Below are positions 8,086 to 17,377 of a stretch of 64,000 nucleotides of DNA, in pieces. The position numbers and the translations under genes are program-made. Under the pieces are notes generated by a model, which ran no database searches, was not told the DNA's origin, and saw only the letters and a program-made list of their open reading frames with translations. The stretch is from assembly GCF_028898945.1 (NCBI RefSeq), contig NZ_CP118607.1:248001-312000 (forward strand). Direction: 5' to 3'. Source of the DNA: Pseudomonas sp. PSKL.D1 (GTDB taxonomy: Bacteria > Pseudomonadota > Gammaproteobacteria > Pseudomonadales > Pseudomonadaceae). How positions within the stretch are numbered: position 1 is the first letter of the stretch; every line of letters begins with the position of its first letter.

Positions 8086-9447
8086 ATGAGCGTCAAAAAC
8101 CCGCAAACCCGTGAATGGCAAACCCTGAGCGGCGAGCACCACCTTGCTCCTTTCTCTGACTACAAACAGTTGAAGGAAAAGGGGCCGCGCATCATTACCA
8201 AGGCGCAGGGGGTGCATTTGTGGGACAGCGAGGGGAGCAAGATCCTCGACGGCATGGCCGGTCTATGGTGCGTGGCGGTGGGTTATGGCCGTGAAGAACT
8301 GGTGCAGGCGGCAGAAAAGCAGATGCGCGAGCTGCCGTACTACAACCTGTTCTTCCAGACAGCCCACCCGCCTGCGTTGGAGCTGGCCAAGGCCATCACC
8401 GATGTGGCGCCCGAAGGCATGACCCATGTGTTCTTCACCGGTTCCGGCTCTGAAGGCAACGACACCGTGCTGCGTATGGTCCGCCATTACTGGGCGCTGA
8501 AGGGCAAGCCGCCCAAACAGACCATCATCGGCCGCATCAACGGCTACCACGGCTCCACCTTCGCCGGTGCATGCCTGGGCGGTATGAGCGGGATGCACGA
8601 GCAGGGCGGCCTGCCGATACCGGGCATCGTGCACATTCCACAGCCGTACTGGTTCGGTGAAGGTGGCGACATGTCACCGGACGACTTCGGGGTATGGGCT
8701 GCCGAACAACTGGAAAAGAAAATCCTGGAAGTTGGCGAAGACAACGTCGCTGCCTTTATCGCCGAGCCGATTCAAGGTGCCGGTGGCGTGATCATTCCGC
8801 CGGAAACCTACTGGCCCAAAGTGAAGGAAATTCTGGCCAAGTACGACATCCTGTTCGTCGCCGACGAGGTAATTTGCGGGTTCGGCCGTACCGGCGAGTG
8901 GTTCGGCTCCGACTACTACGGCCTCAAGCCCGACCTGATGACCATCGCCAAGGGCCTGACCAGCGGTTACATCCCTATGGGCGGTGTGATCGTGCGTGAC
9001 AAGGTGGCCAAGGTGATCAGCGAAGGCGGCGACTTCAACCATGGCTTCACCTATTCCGGGCACCCGGTAGCGGCAGCGGTAGGCCTGGAAAACCTGCGCA
9101 TTCTGCGCGACGAGCATATTGTCGAGGACGCTCGTACCAAAGTGGCACCCTACTTGCAAAAACGACTGCGCGAGCTTGAAGACCACCCGCTGGTGGGCGA
9201 GGTGCGCGGCCTGGGCCTGCTCGGCGCGATCGAACTGGTCAAGGACAAAGCCACCCGCAGCCGTTACGAAGGCAAAGGCGTGGGCATGGTCTGCCGCAAC
9301 TTCTGCTTCGAAAACGGCCTGATCATGCGGGCGGTTGGTGACACGATGATCATCGCGCCACCGCTGGTGATCAGCCACGCAGAGGTCGATGAGCTGGTGG
9401 AAAAGGCGCGCAAGTGCCTCGACCTGACCTACGAAGCGATCAAGTAA
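8086..9447 (+). CDS. spuC: Polyamine (putrescine)-pyruvate aminotransferase
   Basis: A class III PLP-dependent aminotransferase of 453 residues. The ATG at 8086 is preferred over an in-frame ATG 12 bases earlier because GGAGAGG overlaps that earlier codon and is well spaced for 8086. PLP-site features: Gly-Ser at 119-122 (TGSGSEGND), Tyr154-His155 in NGYHGST, Asp260 in VADEVICGFGRTG, and the Schiff-base Lys289 in MTIAKGLTSG. SpuC-type enzymes transfer an amino group from putrescine, cadaverine or a related polyamine to pyruvate. Its position between the glutamylpolyamine synthetase and binding protein genes fits. An omega-amino-acid:pyruvate aminotransferase is the main alternative. Confidence 0.88.
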   Translation: MSVKNPQTREWQTLSGEHHLAPFSDYKQLKEKGPRIITKAQGVHLWDSEGSKILDGMAGLWCVAVGYGREELVQAAEKQMRELPYYNLFFQTAHPPALELAKAITDVAPEGMTHVFFTGSGSEGNDTVLRMVRHYWALKGKPPKQTIIGRINGYHGSTFAGACLGGMSGMHEQGGLPIPGIVHIPQPYWFGEGGDMSPDDFGVWAAEQLEKKILEVGEDNVAAFIAEPIQGAGGVIIPPETYWPKVKEILAKYDILFVADEVICGFGRTGEWFGSDYYGLKPDLMTIAKGLTSGYIPMGGVIVRDKVAKVISEGGDFNHGFTYSGHPVAAAVGLENLRILRDEHIVEDARTKVAPYLQKRLRELEDHPLVGEVRGLGLLGAIELVKDKATRSRYEGKGVGMVCRNFCFENGLIMRAVGDTMIIAPPLVISHAEVDELVEKARKCLDLTYEAIK

Positions 9448-9480
9448 GCACCTGCTAGGCTAGCGATGTGACATTAAGTC

Positions 9481-9520
9481 GTTACAAGGCCCTGCTTTCC
9501 TTGAAACAGCGCCTTGTAAC
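9481..9520. promoter_or_regulatory. Perfect 10-base inverted repeat upstream of spuD
   Basis: GTTACAAGGC at 9481-9490 is repeated inverted as GCCTTGTAAC at 9511-9520 with 20 bases between. It lies between spuC and spuD, about 100 bases before the spuD start and without a T tract, so an operator for a dimeric regulator or an RNA stem are both possible. Confidence 0.5.
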
Positions 9521-9617
9521 TTGCCAGACTAGCGGCTGCTTCAGTTGCCTGATCGCGTGTACGGCGGGGCCTGGCTGCTGAACGGATGGCTAATCAAAAA
9601 AATCTGGAGCATGACGC

Positions 9618-10715
9618 ATGAAGAAAATGGGCAAGACGTTGCTGGCCGCAGCCCTGATGGGTGCCATGGCTACTGCTGCACAGGCTGAGGACAAGGTACT
9701 TAACGTCTACAACTGGTCGGACTACATCGCACCGGACACCATTGCCAAGTTCGAGAAGCAGACCGGTATCAAGGTCAAGTACGACGTCTTCGACAGCAAC
9801 GAAACCCTGGAAGCCAAGCTGCTGGCAGGCAAGTCGGGTTATGACATCGTCGTGCCTTCGAACAACTTCCTGGCCAAGCAAATCAAGGCTGGCGTTTACG
9901 AGGAGCTGGACCGCTCCAAGCTGCCAAACTGGAAAAACCTCGACACGGACCTGCTCAAGGCCGTTGGCGATGCCAGCGACAAGGACAACAAGCACGCCTT
10001 CCCGTACATGTGGGGTTCGATCGGTATCGGCTACAACCCGGAGAAGGTCAAGGCTGCGCTGGGCGTGGACAAGATCGACTCGTGGGACGCCGTGTTCAAG
10101 CCTGAGAACATCGCCAAGCTCAAGAGCTGCGGCGTGAGCTTCCTGGATGCCCCGACCGAAATGTTGCCAGCTGCGCTGCACTACCTGGGCCTGCCGAGCG
10201 ACAGCACCAAGAAAGAAGACCTGAAGGCGGCTGAAGACCTGTTCCTGAAAATCCGCCCATCGATCACCTACTTCCACTCCTCCAAGTACATTGGCGACAT
10301 GGCCAACGGCAACATCTGCGTAGCTGTCGGCTACTCGGGTGACCTGGAGCAGTCCAAGGCGCGTGCCCACGAAGCAGGCGACAAGGTCAAAGTGGACTAC
10401 ATCATTCCGAAAGAAGGCGCCGGTACCTTCTATGACATGGTCGCCATCCCGAAAGATGCCGAGCATAAAGATGCCGCCTACAAGTTCATGGACTTCCTGA
10501 TGCAGCCAGAAATCATGGCTGAAATCACCAACGCCGTGCGCTTCCCGAACGGTAACGCTGCTGCTACCCAGTTCGTGGACAAGGACATCACCAGCGATCC
10601 AAGCATCTATCCACCAGCTGAAGTGAAGAAGCAGCTGTATGCGATCGCTGCGCCTGACGCTTCTGTTCAGCGTGTGATCACTCGCAGCTGGACCAAGATC
10701 AAGTCGGGCAAATAA
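9618..10715 (+). CDS. spuD: Polyamine ABC transporter periplasmic binding protein (PotF/SpuD type)
   Basis: A 365-residue extracellular solute-binding protein. The signal peptide spans residues 1-23, ending AAQAED. The mature start carries [13 protein letters not shown], the hallmark of PotF/SpuD/SpuE proteins, whose Trp and Asp residues contact the polyamine. In P. aeruginosa SpuD prefers putrescine and SpuE spermidine; I assign this copy as SpuD by order only. It belongs with the ATPase and permeases at 12030-14979. It is flanked by dyads at 9481 and 10730, which may isolate its message and raise its dose relative to the translocator. Confidence 0.88.
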   Translation: MKKMGKTLLAAALMGAMATAAQAEDKVLNVYNWSDYIAPDTIAKFEKQTGIKVKYDVFDSNETLEAKLLAGKSGYDIVVPSNNFLAKQIKAGVYEELDRSKLPNWKNLDTDLLKAVGDASDKDNKHAFPYMWGSIGIGYNPEKVKAALGVDKIDSWDAVFKPENIAKLKSCGVSFLDAPTEMLPAALHYLGLPSDSTKKEDLKAAEDLFLKIRPSITYFHSSKYIGDMANGNICVAVGYSGDLEQSKARAHEAGDKVKVDYIIPKEGAGTFYDMVAIPKDAEHKDAAYKFMDFLMQPEIMAEITNAVRFPNGNAAATQFVDKDITSDPSIYPPAEVKKQLYAIAAPDASVQRVITRSWTKIKSGK

Positions 10716-10729
10716 GCCTGATGCGGCAC

Positions 10730-10757
10730 CTCTGGGCCGGGGTTTTCCGGCCCAGAG
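10730..10757 (+). repeat. Strong hairpin after spuD
   Basis: Perfect 11-base arms, CTCTGGGCCGG and CCGGCCCAGAG, flank a GGTTTT loop. No T run follows, so it is more likely a stabilising intercistronic stem than a full terminator. Confidence 0.7.
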
Positions 10758-10778
10758 CCAGTGAACGGCAATTGATGA

Positions 10779-11969
<1,191 letters not shown>

Positions 11970-11978
11970 CAATCCAGG

Positions 11979-12001
11979 CCCGTCGCTGACGCAGCGGCGG
12001 G
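11979..12001 (+). repeat. Hairpin between spuE and spuF
   Basis: CCCGTCGCTG and CAGCGGCGGG pair (one G-T) around a 3-base loop, 14 bases before the spuF ribosome site. No T tract. Confidence 0.55.
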
Positions 12002-12029
12002 CACACAAATCTTGTTGGGAGTTTCACTC

Positions 12030-13172
12030 ATGGCAGTTGCCTCCGGTGCCTATAAAAAAGCCCTCGAGGGTGGCCAGCAACCCAAGCAGGTGCTGGTCAA
12101 GATCGACCGGGTCACGAAAAAGTTCGACGAAACGGTAGCCGTGGACGATGTGTCCCTGGAAATCCGCAAGGGCGAGATCTTCGCCCTGCTGGGCGGCTCC
12201 GGTTCCGGCAAATCCACCTTGCTGCGTATGCTGGCTGGCTTCGAACGCCCGACCGAAGGGCGGATTTTCCTCGATGGCGTCGACATCACTGACATGCCGC
12301 CCTACGAGCGGCCGATCAACATGATGTTCCAGTCCTACGCCCTGTTCCCGCACATGACCGTGGCGCAGAACATTGCCTTCGGCCTGCAGCAGGACAAGAT
12401 GCCCAAGGCTGAGATCGACGCCCGCGTGGCCGAGATGCTCAAGCTGGTGCACATGACCCAGTACGCCAAGCGCAAGCCGCACCAGCTTTCCGGTGGCCAG
12501 CGTCAGCGTGTGGCCCTGGCCCGCTCGCTGGCCAAGCGCCCGAAACTGCTGCTGCTCGACGAACCAATGGGTGCGCTGGACAAGAAGTTGCGCTCGCAGA
12601 TGCAACTGGAGCTGGTGGAAATCATCGAGCGCGTGGGCGTGACCTGCGTGATGGTGACCCACGACCAGGAAGAGGCCATGACCATGGCCCAGCGCATTGC
12701 CATCATGCACCTGGGCTGGATCGCCCAGATCGGCTCGCCTGTGGATATCTATGAGACCCCCACCAGCCGCCTGGTGTGCGAGTTCATCGGCAACGTCAAC
12801 CTGTTCGAAGCCGAGGTGATCGATGATGCCGAAGGCCACGCGCTGATCGCCTCGCCGGAGCTTGAGCGCAAGATCTACGTGGGCCACGGGGTTTCCACCT
12901 CGGTTGAAGACAAGCACATCACCTACGCCCTGCGCCCTGAAAAGATGCTGGTCACCACCACTCAGCCAGACTTCGAGCACAACTGGTCGCGCGGCAAGGT
13001 GCACGACATCGCCTACCTGGGTGGCCACTCGGTGTTCTACGTCGAATTGCCAAGCGGCAAGATCGTGCAGTCGTTCGTGGCCAACGCCGAGCGCCAGGGC
13101 ACGCGCCCGACCTGGGGCGATGAAGTGTACGTATGGTGGGAAGACGACAGCGGCGTGGTACTGCGGTCATGA
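12030..13172 (+). CDS. spuF: Polyamine ABC transporter ATP-binding protein (PotA/PotG type)
   Basis: A 380-residue ATPase. The ATG at 12030 has TTGGGAG upstream and is preferred over an in-frame TTG at 12012. Motifs in order: Walker A GGSGSGKST (about 61-69), Q-loop MFQSYALFPHMT, signature LSGGQRQR (about 156), Walker B LLLLDEPMG, and switch His in MVTHDQEEA. The C-terminal TOBE domain (about 290-380) is typical of polyamine and spermidine importers. It overlaps the next permease by ATGA, showing translational coupling within the translocator. Confidence 0.93.
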   Translation: MAVASGAYKKALEGGQQPKQVLVKIDRVTKKFDETVAVDDVSLEIRKGEIFALLGGSGSGKSTLLRMLAGFERPTEGRIFLDGVDITDMPPYERPINMMFQSYALFPHMTVAQNIAFGLQQDKMPKAEIDARVAEMLKLVHMTQYAKRKPHQLSGGQRQRVALARSLAKRPKLLLLDEPMGALDKKLRSQMQLELVEIIERVGVTCVMVTHDQEEAMTMAQRIAIMHLGWIAQIGSPVDIYETPTSRLVCEFIGNVNLFEAEVIDDAEGHALIASPELERKIYVGHGVSTSVEDKHITYALRPEKMLVTTTQPDFEHNWSRGKVHDIAYLGGHSVFYVELPSGKIVQSFVANAERQGTRPTWGDEVYVWWEDDSGVVLRS

Positions 13173-14089
13173 AACCTCGCAAGCTCAAGCGAGCACTCCA
13201 GCGCATCATCCCGGAGGGGCGCCACTTGGTGATCGGCGTGCCGTTCATCTGGCTGTTCCTGTTCTTCATGCTGCCGTTCTTCATCGTGCTGAAGATCAGC
13301 TTTGCCGAAGCGGACGTGGCGATCCCGCCGTATACCGAGATCTACAGCTACGTCGAAGGCAAGGTTCAGCTGATACTGAACATGGCCAACTATGGGTTGC
13401 TGACCGAGGATGAGCTGTACCTCTCGGCCTACCTGGGCTCGCTGAAGATGGCGTTCTTCAGCACCCTGCTGTGCCTGTTGATTGGCTACCCGATGGCCTA
13501 TGCCATTGCCAATGCCAAGAAGGAAACCCAAACCGTTCTGCTGTTGCTGATCATGATGCCGACCTGGACGGCGATCCTGATCCGCGTTTACGCCTGGATG
13601 GGCATCCTCAGCAATAACGGCCTGCTTAATGGTTTCCTGCTGTGGACAGGGTTGATCGACCAGCCGCTGCAGATCCTCAATACCAACCTGGCGGTGTACA
13701 TCGGTGTGGTCTATTCGTACCTGCCGTTCATGATCCTGCCGCTTTACGCCAACCTGGTGAAGCATGACCAAAGCCTGCTGGAGGCCGCATCCGACCTGGG
13801 TTCGAGCACCTTCAACAGCTTCTGGAAAATCACCGTACCGCTGTCGAAAAACGGCATCATCGCCGGCTGCATGCTGGTGTTCATCCCGGTGGTGGGCGAG
13901 TTCGTGATTCCTGAGCTGTTGGGCGGCCCGGAAACCCTGATGATCGGTAAAGTGCTGTGGCAGGAGTTCTTCAACAACCGTGACTGGCCGGTGGCATCTG
14001 CCCTGGCGGTGGTGATGCTGGCGATCCTGATCGTGCCGATCCTGCTGTTCAACCGTAGCCAGGCCAAAGAAATGGAGGGCCGCGCATGA
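13169..14089 (+). CDS. spuG: Polyamine ABC transporter permease (PotH type)
   Basis: A 306-residue integral membrane protein with six predicted segments and the binding-protein-dependent EAA loop (LLEAASDLGSSTFNSFWKITVPLS, about 205-228). The ATG at 13169 overlaps the spuF stop (ATGA), and an upstream in-frame ATG at 13133 inside spuF is ignored. The large periplasmic stretch after the first segment (about 55-95) is a PotB/PotH feature. It pairs with SpuH to form the channel for both binding proteins. Confidence 0.92.
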   Translation: MKPRKLKRALQRIIPEGRHLVIGVPFIWLFLFFMLPFFIVLKISFAEADVAIPPYTEIYSYVEGKVQLILNMANYGLLTEDELYLSAYLGSLKMAFFSTLLCLLIGYPMAYAIANAKKETQTVLLLLIMMPTWTAILIRVYAWMGILSNNGLLNGFLLWTGLIDQPLQILNTNLAVYIGVVYSYLPFMILPLYANLVKHDQSLLEAASDLGSSTFNSFWKITVPLSKNGIIAGCMLVFIPVVGEFVIPELLGGPETLMIGKVLWQEFFNNRDWPVASALAVVMLAILIVPILLFNRSQAKEMEGRA

Positions 14090-14979
14090 AACGCTTCAGT
14101 TTCTCCAAGCTGATGCTGGTGCTCGGCTTGCTGTTCATCTACTTGCCGATGCTGATCCTGGTGATCTACTCGTTCAACGCCTCCAAACTGGTAACGGTAT
14201 GGGGCGGTTGGTCGGTCAAGTGGTACGTCGGCCTGCTGGACAACAGCCAGCTCATGGGTTCGGTGATGCGCTCGCTGGAGATTGCCTGCTACACCGCGGT
14301 CGCCGCTGTGGCGCTGGGTACCCTGGCGGCCTTCGTGCTGACCCGGGTGACCCGCTTCAAGGGCCGTACGCTGTTCGGTGGCCTGGTCACCGCGCCGCTG
14401 GTAATGCCTGAAGTGATTACCGGCCTGTCGCTGTTGCTGCTGTTCGTGGCCATGGCGCAGATGATCGGCTGGCCGCAAGAGCGTGGCATCGTCACTATCT
14501 GGATCGCCCACACCACGTTCTGCGCGGCTTATGTGGCAGTGGTAGTGTCGGCGCGCCTGCGTGAGCTGGACCTGTCGATCGAAGAAGCGGCCATGGACCT
14601 GGGTGCCAAGCCGTGGAAGGTATTCTTCCTGATCACCATCCCGATGATCGCGCCATCGCTGGCGGCGGGCGGCATGATGTCGTTCGCCCTGTCGCTGGAT
14701 GACCTGGTGTTGGCCAGCTTCGTGTCCGGCCCGGGTTCGACCACGTTGCCGATGGAAGTGTTCTCGGCGGTGCGTCTGGGCGTGAAGCCTGAGATCAACG
14801 CCGTGGCCAGCCTGATCCTGCTGTCGGTGTCGCTGGTGACCTTCCTGGTCTGGTACTTCAGCCGCCAGGCCGAAGAGCGCCGCCGCAAGGCGATCCAGCA
14901 AGCCATCGAAGAAGGCGCTGCGGCAAACGTGTCGCAGCCGCAGGTCAAACGCCCGACGCAGGTCGCTGCGTCCGCCTGA
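14086..14979 (+). CDS. spuH: Polyamine ABC transporter permease (PotI type)
   Basis: A 297-residue permease with six membrane segments and an EAA loop (IEEAAMDLGAKPWKVFFLITIPMI, about 165-188). It overlaps spuG by ATGA. The C-terminal 40 residues after the last segment are charged and extended (EERRRKAIQQA) and look cytoplasmic. It is the last gene of the transporter; a REP pair follows at once, consistent with the transcript end. Confidence 0.92.
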   Translation: MKRFSFSKLMLVLGLLFIYLPMLILVIYSFNASKLVTVWGGWSVKWYVGLLDNSQLMGSVMRSLEIACYTAVAAVALGTLAAFVLTRVTRFKGRTLFGGLVTAPLVMPEVITGLSLLLLFVAMAQMIGWPQERGIVTIWIAHTTFCAAYVAVVVSARLRELDLSIEEAAMDLGAKPWKVFFLITIPMIAPSLAAGGMMSFALSLDDLVLASFVSGPGSTTLPMEVFSAVRLGVKPEINAVASLILLSVSLVTFLVWYFSRQAEERRRKAIQQAIEEGAAANVSQPQVKRPTQVAASA

Positions 14980-14991
14980 CCGACACGGTCA

Positions 14992-15127
14992 ATGTGGGAG
15001 CGGCCTTGTGTCGCGAAAGGGGCCGCAAAGCGGCCCCCAAGGTCTCTGCAGGTATGCCGAGATTGCCGGGGCCGCGTTGCGGCCCATTCCGACCGGTTCG
15101 GCGCCCCGGCAAGGCCGCTCCCACAAC
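14992..15127. repeat. REP pair (inverted)
   Basis: The arms are TGTGGGAGCGGCCTTG and CAAGGCCGCTCCCACA, enclosing GGCCGCAAAGCGGCC. It separates the spu operon from the efflux operon on the same strand. Confidence 0.85.
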
Positions 15128-15224
15128 CAATCCTCATTAGTCCCGCCCCGTGTTCTTTTCTGAACCCTGAACTACGCTGACAGTCGCATCCCACAAATCA
15201 TTTGTGCGCAAGCAAGGAGCCTGC

Positions 15225-16313
15225 ATGGCGGTTATCCGTCCGCTGTCGGTCATTTGCCTGGGGCTGCTGTACATGCTCGCTGGCTGTAGCAAGGAACAGC
15301 CCCCGGAGCCCAAGCCCCGGGTGGGTGTGCTGCAGGTGCAGCCCACCGATTTCGCTGCCAGGGTCACCCTGACCGGCGACGTGCAGGCGCGGGTTCAGAC
15401 CGACCTGTCGTTCCGCGTGGGCGGCAAGATCATTTCGCGCAGTGTCGATGTGGGCGACCACGTCAAAGCCAACCAGGTGCTGGCACGGCTAGACCCCAAA
15501 GACCTGCAGAACAATGTCGATTCGGCCAAGGCTGAAGTGTTCGCTGCCCAGGCCCGCGTGACCCAGACCAGCGCGGCTTTTGTCCGGCAACAGAAACTCC
15601 TGCCCAAGGGTTACACCAGCCAGAGCGAGTACGACTCCGCCCAAGCTTCGCTGCGCAGTAACCAGAGCGCACTCAAGGCTGCCCAGGCCCAATTGGCCAA
15701 CGCCAATGAGCAATTAAGCTACACCGCGCTGGTGTCCGAGGCCGACGGGGTGATCACCGAGCGTCAGGCCGAAGTGGGGCAGGTGGTGCAGGCAACCATG
15801 CCGATCTTCAGCCTGGCCCGCGATGGCGACCGCGATGCGGTATTCAACGTATACGAATCCTTGCTAGTGGCGCCGCCCAGTGACGAAGGCGTCATTGTCA
15901 GCTTGCTGGACAACCCCAAGGTGCAGGCTCAAGGCTTTGTGCGTGAAGTTACCCCGACCGTCTCGGCCCAGAGCGGCACGGTGCAAGTGAAAGTAGGCCT
16001 TCGCAACGTGCCGCCGGGCATGCAGTTGGGGGCGCCGGTCACCGCCACAGGCAACACGCAGGGGCGCCCAAGCATCGAACTGCCCTGGGCGGCGCTGACC
16101 AAGGCGCTGCATGAGCCTGCCGTATGGGTAGTAGGCGAGGGCGACAAGGTTGAACTGCGCAAAGTCCAGGTCAGCCGTTACTTGACGGGTAAGGTGGTGA
16201 TCGCACAGGGCATCAAAGGGGGGGAAACCGTTGTGGTCAGCGGTGGTCAGCTTTTGCATCCCGGCATGGAGGTTGAAAAAGTCGATGCCAAGGATGGAGG
16301 CGCCGCACCATGA
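15225..16313 (+). CDS. RND efflux membrane-fusion lipoprotein (TriA-like)
   Basis: A 362-residue periplasmic adaptor. The ATG at 15225 is chosen for its AAGGAG ribosome site and because it gives a lipoprotein signal with lipobox LAGC (Cys21). Following are the lipoyl half-motifs (FRVGGKIISRSVDVGDHV), an alpha-hairpin (about 90-170, Ala/Gln-rich coiled coil) and beta-barrel/membrane-proximal strands. It is the first of two adaptor genes preceding an RND pump, the arrangement of TriABC in P. aeruginosa, where both adaptors are needed. Substrate is unknown. It overlaps the next gene by ATGA. No local repressor gene is present. Confidence 0.88.
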   Translation: MAVIRPLSVICLGLLYMLAGCSKEQPPEPKPRVGVLQVQPTDFAARVTLTGDVQARVQTDLSFRVGGKIISRSVDVGDHVKANQVLARLDPKDLQNNVDSAKAEVFAAQARVTQTSAAFVRQQKLLPKGYTSQSEYDSAQASLRSNQSALKAAQAQLANANEQLSYTALVSEADGVITERQAEVGQVVQATMPIFSLARDGDRDAVFNVYESLLVAPPSDEGVIVSLLDNPKVQAQGFVREVTPTVSAQSGTVQVKVGLRNVPPGMQLGAPVTATGNTQGRPSIELPWAALTKALHEPAVWVVGEGDKVELRKVQVSRYLTGKVVIAQGIKGGETVVVSGGQLLHPGMEVEKVDAKDGGAAP

Positions 16314-17377
16314 AACGGAAGATGTTGATGCTCACGGCCGCCGTGCTGCTGACGGCCTGTAGTGGAGAAGATGAAAAACCTGAAGCCGTGCGCCCGGTGC
16401 TGTCGACGTTGGTAGAGTCCCAGGCGCAATCGCAGTTAGGCCGCTTCGCCGGCTCCATTCAGGCCCGGTATGAAAGCACCTTGGGCTTTCGTGTGGCCGG
16501 GCGCATTGCCCGGCGCTGGCTGGACGTTGGTGCGCAGGTCAAACCCGGTGACACCCTGGCAACCCTCGACCCTACCGATCAGCAAAACCAGCTGCGCGCC
16601 GCCGAAGGCGACCTGGCCCGGGTTCAGGCGCAGTGGATCAACGCCCAGGCCAACGCCCGCCGCCAGCAGCAACTGTATGACCGGGGTGTTGGCGCCCAGG
16701 CCCAGCTGGACATCGCCCAGACCGACCTGAAAACCACCGGTGCCAGCCTCGAACAGGCCCGTTCGGCGGTCAGCCAGGCCCGCGACCAGCTCGACTACAG
16801 CACCTTGCGCACCGATCACGCAGCGGTGATCACGGCCTGGCAGGCCGAAGCCGGGCAGACGGTCACCGCGGGGCAAGCGGTGGTCACACTGGCCCGCCCT
16901 GATGTGAAAGAGGCCGTCATCGACCTGCCAATCACCTTGGCTGAACAACTCACCAAAGACCTGACCTTTACCGTTGCCTCGCAACTCGACAGCAGTATCA
17001 ACACCACCGCCACCCTGCGTGAACTGGAACCCCAGGCCGATGCCACCACCCGCACCCGCCGCGCCCGCCTGACGCTGGCCAGTACCCCGGACGCCTTCCA
17101 TCTGGGTACGGCGATCAGCGTCACGCTGACCTCGGCGATTACCCCGCGCAGCGAATTGCCGCGCAGTGCCTTGCTCGAGCGCGACGGCAAGACCCAGGTC
17201 TGGGTGATCGACCCTCAGCAAAAGACCGTCGCCACGCGTGATGTGGCGTTGATTGATCGCACCGACAACAGCATTGTGCTGGCGTCCGGCGTGCAGCCCG
17301 GCGAGCGTGTGGTTACCGCTGGCGTCAACAGCCTCAAACCCGGCCAGAAGGTTACATTCGACGAGGATGAGCAATGA
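16310..17377 (+). CDS. RND efflux membrane-fusion lipoprotein (TriB-like)
   Basis: A 355-residue second adaptor with a lipobox LTAC (Cys17). It has the lipoyl motif (GFRVAGRIARRWLDVGAQV), a coiled-coil hairpin (about 85-160) and beta domains as in its neighbour, but overall identity to that neighbour looks modest, so this is an old pair and not a recent duplication. Start and stop overlap neighbours by four bases on both sides (ATGA), suggesting fixed stoichiometry. It bridges the RND pump to an outer-membrane channel not encoded here. Confidence 0.88.
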   Translation: MKRKMLMLTAAVLLTACSGEDEKPEAVRPVLSTLVESQAQSQLGRFAGSIQARYESTLGFRVAGRIARRWLDVGAQVKPGDTLATLDPTDQQNQLRAAEGDLARVQAQWINAQANARRQQQLYDRGVGAQAQLDIAQTDLKTTGASLEQARSAVSQARDQLDYSTLRTDHAAVITAWQAEAGQTVTAGQAVVTLARPDVKEAVIDLPITLAEQLTKDLTFTVASQLDSSINTTATLRELEPQADATTRTRRARLTLASTPDAFHLGTAISVTLTSAITPRSELPRSALLERDGKTQVWVIDPQQKTVATRDVALIDRTDNSIVLASGVQPGERVVTAGVNSLKPGQKVTFDEDEQ